From: an uncultured Alcaligenaceae bacterium
Lineage (GTDB): Bacteria; Pseudomonadota; Gammaproteobacteria; Burkholderiales; Burkholderiaceae_B
Direction: 5' to 3'
DNA length: 37,963 nucleotides
NCBI GenBank assembly: GCA_937952975.1
Contig: CALFXX010000177.1
Location: forward strand, 1-37,963
In this document: positions 25,028 to 32,171 of the stretch, one piece after another
Layout of the letters: the number at the start of each line of letters is the position of its first letter
Numbering within the stretch: position 1 is the first letter of the stretch
Made by a program: the position numbers and the translations under genes
The notes under the pieces: model-generated
What the model saw: the letters and a program-made list of their open reading frames with translations, nothing else
Databases searched by the model: none
What the model was told of the DNA's origin: nothing

Positions 25028-25480
25028 TTAGTCAACGAGTGGAGTAACCTTGACCGACGGTAGGTCAAAGATGAACAACATTCGATTCTTGTAGTCTTTG
25101 CGCTCGTACATTATTTTTTGCGCAAACTTCTTCATTAGATCGATTCCAAGCCCACCGATCTTAGCCTCGCTCAAATTGTTGGGTACCACAGGTGAGGCTG
25201 TCTCAAGGGGATTGAATGCCTTACACGAATCTTCGATGACTAATTGCAGCTGATCACGTCGACAGTCAAGTGTAAAGGTCGCCAATCCAGGTTCTGATTC
25301 GCAAGTGGTAGAGTCAGTCACTCCGTACTTTACAACGTTGGAAAAAGCCTCTTCACAACACAGTTGCACGGCGAAATTTTTAGCTGACGGTAGCAACCAC
25401 TGATCCAAACAATTTTCTACCCACTGAGAAATCTGCATCAGTGATTCCATCTTTAACGGCACAGATAGGGTCATGACCAT
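25028..25480 (-). CDS. SpoIIAB/RsbW-type ATPase (anti-sigma or switch kinase)
   Basis: A 150-residue GHKL ATPase of the HATPase_c_2 type. The N box is CCEEAFSNVVKYG (Glu43/Glu44, Asn48) and the G2 box is GGLGIDLMKKFA (109-120). The G1 box is IEDSCKAFNPL (83-92), where family members normally have D-x-G; here the glycine is Cys86. ATG 25480 is preferred to the TTG at 25486, and another ATG follows at 25474. In partner switching such a protein phosphorylates a STAS partner and holds back a sigma factor or other target. It starts 58 bases after the STAS gene in the same direction. No sigma factor is in the window, so the target is unknown. Confidence 0.88.
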   Translation of the reverse strand: MVMTLSVPLKMESLMQISQWVENCLDQWLLPSAKNFAVQLCCEEAFSNVVKYGVTDSTTCESEPGLATFTLDCRRDQLQLVIEDSCKAFNPLETASPVVPNNLSEAKIGGLGIDLMKKFAQKIMYERKDYKNRMLFIFDLPSVKVTPLVD

Positions 25481-25538
25481 ACTCAATATTCACTTCGCAG
25501 TGGATCGGGGCACTCATACTACTCGCAACAATCTGTGG

Positions 25539-25880
25539 CTAAGCGCTTGGGCACAACGCGATGGCGGCTTCTATCGTCGCGACTAACGGGATGAGGCTAT
25601 CAAGACCGCTGGCAACCAATACTTGCTCAACGTCTGTCGACGCCTTGATGACCACCAGGCGCCTTCCTTTTAGCTGAGCGGTTTTGGCGGCCATCACTAA
25701 ACTACGGATGCCCATCGATGCCAAAAAGGTAACACCTTCAAGATCAACAATGACGTGGTCGCCACGATTGGCTGTTGCCCCTAAACGCGTCTCAATAGCT
25801 TGTGCACCCATTAAATCGAGCTTACCAATCAGTTTCACCACGGTGAAATTTTCTGCCAATGCTTCAATCTGAATATCCAT
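25539..25880 (-). CDS. STAS-domain anti-anti-sigma-type protein
   Basis: A 113-residue single STAS domain, the phospho-switch partner in SpoIIAA/RsbV-type modules. The phosphorylation site is most likely Ser55 in VTFLASMGIRSL, matching the D-S-S-G position of SpoIIAA. Conserved flanks are VVKLIGKLDL and DHVIVDLEGV. ATG 25880 is chosen because it has AGG at 8 bases and gives the standard length; a TTG at 25910 is an alternative. It lies 80 bases after pstB, with only a weak 5-bp hairpin (25934-25948) between them, so read-through from the pst operon is possible. Confidence 0.92.
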   Translation of the reverse strand: MDIQIEALAENFTVVKLIGKLDLMGAQAIETRLGATANRGDHVIVDLEGVTFLASMGIRSLVMAAKTAQLKGRRLVVIKASTDVEQVLVASGLDSLIPLVATIEAAIALCPSA

Positions 25881-25960
25881 TGTATCGACCTGTACTTGCT
25901 GATGTTTCAAAGGGTATTGTTATTAACCTAAATCAAGCTGAACGCTTGTCTCGACCCGTC

Positions 25961-26755
25961 TTAACCAAAGCGCCCAGTAATGTAGTCTTCAGTCTCTTTG
26001 CGCGTGGGTTTAACAAAAATTTGATCGGTTTTACCAAATTCCATGAGTTCGCCCAGGTACATGTACGCGGTGAAATCAGAGCAGCGAGCAGCCTGCTGCA
26101 TATTGTGTGTCACGATCACCACGGTGTAGTCATTTTTTAATTCTGCGATAAGTTCTTCGACTTTAGCCGTTGAGATCGGGTCAAGCGCTGAGCACGGTTC
26201 GTCAAGCAACAGAACCTCAGGCTTAATCGCAACACCACGTGCAATGCACAAGCGTTGCTGCTGACCGCCAGACAAGCTACCGCCGTTTTGATTGAGTTTG
26301 TCTTTGACTTCATTCCAGAGCGCAGCCTTGCTTAACGCCCATTCAACCCGCTCATCCATTTGACCTTTGCTCAAGTTCTCGAACAAGCGCACACCAAACG
26401 CGACGTTATCGTAAATGCTCATTGGAAAAGGCGTAGGTTTTTGAAACACCATCCCCACCTTCGCGCGCAACAAAGAAATATCAGTTTTGCTGGTCAGTAA
26501 ATTTTCGCCATCCAGCACAATTTCGCCCTCAGCGCGTTGCCCCGGATACAACTCAAACATGCGATTAAAGGTACGCAGTAACGTCGACTTGCCACAACCC
26601 GAGGGGCCAATAAAAGCCGTGACTTTATTTTCAGCAATCGACATATTGACATCGCGCAGAGCGTGAAACTTGCCGTAATAAAAATTCAAGTTTTTCACTT
26701 CAATTTTTGAAGGTACGTTGGCAGACGCTTGGGCTTGGGCAACGGATGTGGGCAT
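25961..26755 (-). CDS. pstB: phosphate ABC transporter ATPase PstB
   Basis: A 264-residue ATPase of the high-affinity phosphate importer. Walker A is GPSGCGKST, the signature is LSGGQQQRL and Walker B is EVLLLDEPCSALD; VIVTHNMQQAARCSD is PstB-specific, and the protein ends ETEDYITGRFG as PstB proteins do. ATG 26755 has AAGG at 9 bases; a longer frame to 26797 is unlikely. It is the last pst gene; phoU, which commonly follows pstB, is absent and the STAS gene takes its place. Confidence 0.97.
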   Translation of the reverse strand: MPTSVAQAQASANVPSKIEVKNLNFYYGKFHALRDVNMSIAENKVTAFIGPSGCGKSTLLRTFNRMFELYPGQRAEGEIVLDGENLLTSKTDISLLRAKVGMVFQKPTPFPMSIYDNVAFGVRLFENLSKGQMDERVEWALSKAALWNEVKDKLNQNGGSLSGGQQQRLCIARGVAIKPEVLLLDEPCSALDPISTAKVEELIAELKNDYTVVIVTHNMQQAARCSDFTAYMYLGELMEFGKTDQIFVKPTRKETEDYITGRFG

Positions 26756-26822
26756 AATAAATACCTTGTGGTTCTGTTCAATGAAACCGTGGCACAAACG
26801 CCGGCGGTCAAAACAATGTCAA

Positions 26823-27713
26823 TTATGAAGTCTTACGAAACAGCGAGCGCGCGACGATATTCAGAGCAAGTACCGCTAAGGTGATTAAGGTCGCTCCGGC
26901 CCACGCAAGCGTATTCCAATCTTTGAAAGGGCTGGCGGCAAACTGAAAAATAACAACAGGTAAGTTCGCGAGCGGAGCGTTCATATCAAAAGACATAAAC
27001 TGGTTATTCAATGCTGTAAACAGCAGCGGAGCTGTTTCACCCGCAACACGTGCTACGGCAAGCAATACCCCTGTCAAAATACCCGAGCGTGCGGCTTTGT
27101 ACGACACCATCGTAATCATGCGCCACTTAGGGCACCCAAGCGCAAAGCAGGCCTCGCGCAAACTATTCGGCACCAACAACAGCATGTTATCTGTGGTGCG
27201 CACAACGACAGGGATCACCAAGATCGCCAACGCAAACGACCCAGCCCAGCCCGAATAGTGCCCGACTTGCGACACGTACACCGCATAAATAAACAATCCA
27301 ATCACAATCGATGGCGCTGATAACAAGACGTCATTTAAAAACCGCGTGGCTGGCGCCAACCAACCGCGCTGTCCGTACTCGGCCAAATAAGTGCCTGCCA
27401 AAATACCAACGGGTGTACCAATCAGCGTGCCGACTCCGACCATCACAAAACTGCCCAAGATTGCATTGAGCAAGCCGCCGGCCTGACCGGGTGGTGGAGT
27501 GCTTTCAGTAAACAACGTCAGTGACAACGCACCACCGCCCTTAATCACCAACACGGCCAGAATCCAACACAGCCAAAACAGACCGAAGACGAGTGCAGCC
27601 ATTGACAAGGTCAACATCACCTTGTTCATAATCGCGCGACGTCGGTAGACCCAATTGTCCGCACGAATCGCCGAGACCGGGGCTTGGATCGTTACTTTCA
27701 CGTTGATATTCAC
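26823..27713 (-). CDS. pstA: phosphate ABC permease PstA
   Basis: A 296-residue membrane subunit of the phosphate importer with six hydrophobic segments. Typical parts are LLNAILGSFVMVGVGTLIGTPVGI (shown here in part as GTLIGTPVGILAGTYLAEYG), the coupling loop ALGCPKWRMITMV, and VARVAGETAPLLFTA. Its ATG overlaps the pstC stop as ATGA. The N-terminus is about 20 residues longer than in many PstA proteins. Confidence 0.96.
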   Translation of the reverse strand: MNINVKVTIQAPVSAIRADNWVYRRRAIMNKVMLTLSMAALVFGLFWLCWILAVLVIKGGGALSLTLFTESTPPPGQAGGLLNAILGSFVMVGVGTLIGTPVGILAGTYLAEYGQRGWLAPATRFLNDVLLSAPSIVIGLFIYAVYVSQVGHYSGWAGSFALAILVIPVVVRTTDNMLLLVPNSLREACFALGCPKWRMITMVSYKAARSGILTGVLLAVARVAGETAPLLFTALNNQFMSFDMNAPLANLPVVIFQFAASPFKDWNTLAWAGATLITLAVLALNIVARSLFRKTS

Positions 27714-28648
27714 GATTTTTTTCCTTCAGCCTGATCCATGCGCAGCAACATCATTTTGGCTAGGGCAAGTACAACAGTCGTAATCAAAAACAAAATCAGA
27801 CCAAGCTCAATCAAGGCCGATTTTTGCATTCCGCCAGCCTCGTTAAATTCGTTCGCAAGTGCTGAGGCAATTGAATTACCGGGCGCAAAGAAAGACTCAG
27901 GCATCCGAAAGGCATTGCCAATGACAAACGTCACCGCCATGGTCTCGCCCAAGGCACGACCCAATCCCAACATCACGCCCCCGATCACCCCCGAGCGTGT
28001 GAAGGGCAAAACGACTTTCCACATGACTTCCCAGGTTGAGCTGCCCAAGCCGTACGCTGACTCTTTGAGCAGCGGTGGCACAAGTTCAAACACATCACGC
28101 ATCACCGCAGTAATAAACGGGATCACCATGATGGCAAGGATCAAGCCTGCGGTGAAAATACCGATTCCGAACGGCGCGCCCGAAAACATCCAACCAATAA
28201 AAGGGATGGGGCTCAGGGCCTTGATCAGACTCGGCTGAACAAATTCTTGAAAAAAAGGCACAAAAATAAATAAGCCCCACATGCCATAAATGATCGAGGG
28301 GATGGCAGCCAGCATCTCAATTGCAGTGCCAATTGGGCGCTTTAACCAGTTAGGGGCCAACTCGGTCAAAAAGATTGCGATACCGAACGACACAGGAATC
28401 GCAACCAACAGTGCCACAAACGATGTCAACAGCGTACCGATGATCGGTACAAGAGCGCCGAACTCAGACTGAACCGGATCCCATTCGTTTGTCCACAAAA
28501 AAGACAAACCGTATTTTGAGAGCGTCTCTTGGCTGCCGTACAAAAGCGAAAACATGATCGCAGCTAGCAAACTAAACACTAAAAACGAAAACAGACGGGT
28601 CACGCTTTTAAACGCTGTGTCGTGCCATGAGTGCTGAGTTTTTTTCAT
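27710..28648 (-). CDS. pstC: phosphate ABC permease PstC
   Basis: A 312-residue membrane subunit of the phosphate importer. Recognisable parts are GTAIEMLAAIPSIIYGMWGL, the coupling region SAYGLGSSTWEVMWKVVLP, and GLGRALGETMAVTFVIGN. A basic N-terminus (MKKTQHSWHDTAFK) precedes the first membrane segment. It is coupled to pstA by an ATGA overlap and separated from pstS by 92 bases that contain a strong hairpin. Confidence 0.97.
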   Translation of the reverse strand: MKKTQHSWHDTAFKSVTRLFSFLVFSLLAAIMFSLLYGSQETLSKYGLSFLWTNEWDPVQSEFGALVPIIGTLLTSFVALLVAIPVSFGIAIFLTELAPNWLKRPIGTAIEMLAAIPSIIYGMWGLFIFVPFFQEFVQPSLIKALSPIPFIGWMFSGAPFGIGIFTAGLILAIMVIPFITAVMRDVFELVPPLLKESAYGLGSSTWEVMWKVVLPFTRSGVIGGVMLGLGRALGETMAVTFVIGNAFRMPESFFAPGNSIASALANEFNEAGGMQKSALIELGLILFLITTVVLALAKMMLLRMDQAEGKKS

Positions 28649-28675
28649 AGGTATCTACTAACTGAATCTGATTAT

Positions 28676-28709
28676 GGGCCTGCTTTCAAACGCTCCTGAA
28701 AGCAAGCCC
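28676..28709 (-). terminator. pstS-pstC intergenic hairpin (attenuator or mRNA stabiliser)
   Basis: An 8-bp perfect stem (TGCTTTCA with TGAAAGCA) is extended by GGGC/GCCC across one mismatch, with an 8-base loop. It sits between pstS and pstC and has no long U-run. Such elements after a binding-protein gene usually protect the upstream message or partly stop transcription, so PstS is made in excess over the membrane subunits. Confidence 0.7.
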
Positions 28710-28740
28710 ACCGTATTGCAAGGACTCAAAAACGTCGCAC

Positions 28741-29781
28741 TTAGTTCAGCAACGGTTTGCCGTCGGCTTTCAGATTCGCTTTCCAGGCTGCACGGATTTG
28801 ATCTGTTACTGCGGCAGGCAAAGGCACATAATCCATGGCGGCTGCGGTCTCAGCGCCTTTCGCGAATGCCCAGTCAAAAAAGGCAACGGTTGCTTTACCT
28901 TTTTCAGCCTTCGCTTGCTCTTTGTACAACACGATAAACGTAGCACTGGTAACAGGCCAAGAATCAGCACCAGGCTGATCTGTCAGCACAACACCCATAC
29001 CAGGCGCGCTATCCCACTTGGCGTTGGCGGCTGCGGCTGAAAAAGCTTTTAGCTCAGGCTGAACAAACTTGCCGTCTTTATTGCTGATTTGCGTCCAAGC
29101 CAAACCATTTTGCTTGGCATAGGCAAACTCAACATAACCAATTGAATTTTTCAATTGTTTGACGTACGCAGCAACACCTTCATTACCCTTACCGCCCTGA
29201 CCTGCAGGCCACTTTACCGCCTTGCCCTCACCGACTTTGGCTTTCCAGTCAGGTGAGACTTTACTTAGATAGTTTGTCCAGCCAAAAGTCGTACCCGAAC
29301 CGTCTGAACGATGCACCACGATAATATCGGTAGCAGGCAGTTTAAGGTCGGCATTGATGGCCTGAATCGCTGGGTCGTTCCAGAGCTTGACCTTACCCAA
29401 AAAGATATCTGCCAGCACAGGGCCCGTCAGCTTCAACTGACCCGGCTTGACGCCCTCGACGTTGACAACGGCAACGGTGCCGCCAATCACAGCCGGAAAC
29501 TGCATCAGGCCGACCTTATCAAGCTGTTCGCCGCTCATTGGATCATCGGTTGCACCAAAATCGACTGTTTTAGCGGTAATTTGTTGTACGCCACCACCCG
29601 AGCCAATCGATTGATAGTTGACGGAATTACCCGAGGCTGCTTTATAGTCGGCGGCCCACTTGGCGTAAATTGGAAACGGAAACGTTGCACCAGCACCGGT
29701 GATATCCACAGCTTGCGAAGCGAAACCCATCGTGCTGAGCGCGAGCGCCGCAGAGAGTTTTACAAGTGAGAGTTTGAGCAT
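28741..29781 (-). CDS. pstS: periplasmic phosphate-binding protein PstS
   Basis: A 346-residue phosphate receptor. The signal peptide is LVKLSAALALSTMGFASQA, and the mature start is VDITGAGATFPFPIYAKWA. Phosphate-contacting loops are visible: GAGATFPFP, SIGSGGGVQQI, DFGATDDPM, and HRSDGSGTTFGWTNYL. AAAGG stands 7 bases before ATG 29781. A PhoB-type promoter lies upstream, so expression should rise when phosphate is scarce. Confidence 0.97.
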   Translation of the reverse strand: MLKLSLVKLSAALALSTMGFASQAVDITGAGATFPFPIYAKWAADYKAASGNSVNYQSIGSGGGVQQITAKTVDFGATDDPMSGEQLDKVGLMQFPAVIGGTVAVVNVEGVKPGQLKLTGPVLADIFLGKVKLWNDPAIQAINADLKLPATDIIVVHRSDGSGTTFGWTNYLSKVSPDWKAKVGEGKAVKWPAGQGGKGNEGVAAYVKQLKNSIGYVEFAYAKQNGLAWTQISNKDGKFVQPELKAFSAAAANAKWDSAPGMGVVLTDQPGADSWPVTSATFIVLYKEQAKAEKGKATVAFFDWAFAKGAETAAAMDYVPLPAAVTDQIRAAWKANLKADGKPLLN

Positions 29782-29854
29782 GTCGTAACCTTTTAAAATT
29801 CAAATCAACACAAAAACATCAATGACTAGAACGCCATTTAGCGCTAGTGTCGAT

Positions 29855-29888
29855 ATGGTACAGACCAAACGTGACGACTTTATGACAG
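29855..29888 (-). promoter_or_regulatory. Pho box and -10 of the pst operon
   Basis: On the minus strand 29888-29871 reads CTGTCATAAAGTCGTCAC, close to the PhoB consensus of two CTGTCA-type repeats with an AT-rich middle. After 10 bases comes TACCAT (29860-29855), a fitting -10, as expected where PhoB replaces the -35. The pstS start is about 74 bases further. Confidence 0.85.
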
Positions 29889-29899
29889 TCACAAACAAT

Positions 29900-29922
29900 A
29901 ATGACCCCAAGCAGGGGTCATT
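29900..29922 (-). terminator. hairpin after ppk
   Basis: A 9-bp perfect stem AATGACCCC/GGGGTCATT with a 5-base loop lies 39 bases past the ppk stop. On the minus strand it is followed by ATTGTTTG, a weak U-rich tail. It probably separates ppk transcription from the pst promoter just beyond it. Confidence 0.65.
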
Positions 29923-29961
29923 CGAAAATATATTATAAGTATTTGATTTTAATGATATTTA

Positions 29962-32028
29962 TTATTTTTTCATCAAATGCTCATGCAATTTGAAGAGCGC
30001 GCGCCGGTTAGTTAGCCGGCTATAACTTCCATCGGGTTGTTGCAACCAGGCTTGCCGATTGTCACGCAGCGCAAAGGTAAACGCCTCGTCGATGACGCGC
30101 TTTTTTAAGGTGGTTTCTAAAACCGGAAACGCGATTTCAACACGCCTAAAAAAGTTACGATCCATCCAGTCGGCCGAAGAAAGGTAAACCGACTCGGCCC
30201 CCTGATTGTAAAAATAGAACACCCGTGAATGCTCTAAAAACCGGCCAATAATTGAGCGAACGGTGATGTTCTCAGACAAGCCCGGCACGCCCGAACGCAA
30301 CGCGCAAACGCCACGAATGATCAAATCGATTTTGACTCCGGCTTGGCTCGCCTTGTAGAGCTCTTGAATCACGATGGGCTCAAGCAAAGAATTTAACTTC
30401 ACTAAAATCCGCGACTTTTTACCTGCACGTGCAGCGCGAGCCTCGGCGCGAATCATCGATACGACCGTGTCGTGTAGCGTAAACGGCGACTGTAATAGTT
30501 CTTTCAGAGTCCGTCGCGAACCTAGCCCCGTTAACTGAGAAAACACTTTGTCCATGTCTTCGCACAGACGCGGCTCGGCCGTCAACAGGCCAAAGTCGGT
30601 ATACAGACTTGCCGTGCGCGGATGATAGTTGCCAGTGCCCAAATGCCCATAGCGGCGAATCCGACCTTTTTCACGACGCAGCACGAGTGCCATCTTGGCA
30701 TGTGTTTTATGCCCCACTACGCCATACACAACGTGCGCGCCAACTTCTTCGAGGCGAGCGGCCCAGTTAATGTTGGTTTGCTCATCAAAGCGCGCCATCA
30801 ACTCTACAACCACTGTCACTTCTTTTCCCGCTCTGGCTGCCGAGAGCAACAACCTCATCAGCTCTGAATCTTCACCTGTCCGATAGATTGTCTGCTTAAT
30901 CGCGACTACGTCGGGGTCAACCGCGGCCGCGGTTAAGAAATCAATCACTGGTTGAAAGGATTCATACGGATGATGCAATAGACGATCTTCTTTGGCGATC
31001 GCCTCGAAAATCGCAGACGACCGATTGGGCAAACTATCAAAGGGTGCAGGAATAGGCCCGTGATACTCTGGAAATAGCAGGTCTGGTCTTTTCACCAAAT
31101 TACAGATCTGCATCAAACGCGAAACGTTTGCCGGCCCATTGACACGATAGGTGTCTGCCTCAGTCAGCGAAAATTCTTTTTGCAAAAAATTAGCAATTTC
31201 AACTGGGGTTTGCAAATCAATTTCAAGCCGAACAGCAGAGCCGAAATTGCGCTGTGACAGCTCACCTTGCAGCGCCTGACGCAAGTTCGTGACTTCTTCT
31301 TCGTCAACAAACAGATCACTATTGCGCGTCACCCGCCATTGATAACAGCCCTGCATGGTCATGCCCGGAAACAATTCGCCAACGAACGCGCGCAGCAAGC
31401 TCGTTAACAAAATAAAGCTATGGGGCTGGCCCGACACCTTTGGCGGCATTTGTATCAGACGGGGTAGCGCCCGAGGGGCCTGCACAATGGCAATCGTGGC
31501 CTTGCGACCAAAAGCATCCTGCCCAGACAGAGGGACAATAAAATTCAGGCTCTTGTTATAAACGCGCGGAAACGGATGCGCGGGATCCAGGCCAATAGGC
31601 GTGAGCAACGGCATCACGTCACGATGAAACACCTCTTTCGCCCAAGCGGTTTGCGCCTCGTTCCATTCAATCGCATGGTGAAGATACACACCCTCAGTGC
31701 GTAAACGCGGGTAGATATCATCGTTGAGCAGGGCGTACTGCCGATCGACCATGCGATGCACTTCAAGCTGCACCCGCTCGTAGGCCTCCTCAGTGGTCAT
31801 GCCATCCGGGCCCATCAACTTTGGATGTTGCGCCAATTGTTCTTTTAAGCTTGATACCCGAATCTCAAAAAACTCATCGAGATTCGAGCTCACAATGCAG
31901 ACATAGCGCAAGCGCTCAAGCAAGGGGGTATCTGGGTGCTCAGCCATGGCTAAGACCCGCTCGTTGAACTGAAGCAGGGACAACTCTCGGTTCAGAAAAA
32001 GCGGTTCGGCTTTTTTACGCGCAGGCAT
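29962..32028 (-). CDS. ppk: polyphosphate kinase
   Basis: A 688-residue PPK1, which makes polyphosphate from ATP reversibly at the inner membrane or in granules. The N-terminal domain starts FLNRELSLLQFNERVL. The catalytic part has YRTGEDSELMRLLLSAA, the histidine segment VGHKTHAKMALVLRRE and RRYGHLGTGNYHPRTA, where the autophosphorylated histidine lies. The C-terminal domain has RGVCALRSGVPGLSENI. AAGG precedes ATG 32028. It is divergent from ppx and next to pst, so making, breaking and importing phosphate are grouped. A Pho-box-like site lies upstream. Confidence 0.97.
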   Translation of the reverse strand: MPARKKAEPLFLNRELSLLQFNERVLAMAEHPDTPLLERLRYVCIVSSNLDEFFEIRVSSLKEQLAQHPKLMGPDGMTTEEAYERVQLEVHRMVDRQYALLNDDIYPRLRTEGVYLHHAIEWNEAQTAWAKEVFHRDVMPLLTPIGLDPAHPFPRVYNKSLNFIVPLSGQDAFGRKATIAIVQAPRALPRLIQMPPKVSGQPHSFILLTSLLRAFVGELFPGMTMQGCYQWRVTRNSDLFVDEEEVTNLRQALQGELSQRNFGSAVRLEIDLQTPVEIANFLQKEFSLTEADTYRVNGPANVSRLMQICNLVKRPDLLFPEYHGPIPAPFDSLPNRSSAIFEAIAKEDRLLHHPYESFQPVIDFLTAAAVDPDVVAIKQTIYRTGEDSELMRLLLSAARAGKEVTVVVELMARFDEQTNINWAARLEEVGAHVVYGVVGHKTHAKMALVLRREKGRIRRYGHLGTGNYHPRTASLYTDFGLLTAEPRLCEDMDKVFSQLTGLGSRRTLKELLQSPFTLHDTVVSMIRAEARAARAGKKSRILVKLNSLLEPIVIQELYKASQAGVKIDLIIRGVCALRSGVPGLSENITVRSIIGRFLEHSRVFYFYNQGAESVYLSSADWMDRNFFRRVEIAFPVLETTLKKRVIDEAFTFALRDNRQAWLQQPDGSYSRLTNRRALFKLHEHLMKK

Positions 32029-32059
32029 AGGATGCGACCTTAATTTTTGAGTACCTAGG

Positions 32060-32093
32060 GTTGTACAACAGCAAAGTTACAGTTTCGTAACAA
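32060..32093 (-). promoter_or_regulatory. Pho-box-like promoter of ppk
   Basis: On the minus strand 32093-32076 reads TTGTTACGAAACTGTAAC, matching 12 of 18 positions of the Pho box, best in the second repeat. Exactly 10 bases later stands TACAAC (32065-32060), a 4-of-6 match to a -10, and ppk begins 32 bases beyond. The arrangement copies the pstS promoter, which raises confidence above that of the box alone. The box core is also an imperfect dyad GTTAC...GTAAC. Confidence 0.55.
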
Positions 32094-32116
32094 TCAAAGC
32101 AACCCGGCTCATTTTT

Positions 32117-32142
32117 TTGAATTCTGGATACCCTTTTATAAT
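32117..32142 (+). promoter_or_regulatory. promoter of ppx
   Basis: A perfect TATAAT at 32137-32142 lies 30 bases before the ppx ATG, preceded by a T-run and TTGAAT (32117-32122). The spacing to TTGAAT is only 14 bases, so the true -35 may be the T-rich TTTTTG at 32114 with 17-base spacing. Confidence 0.6.
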
Positions 32143-32171
32143 ACGTGCAATTGGGTTATGGGTTGACGTTG

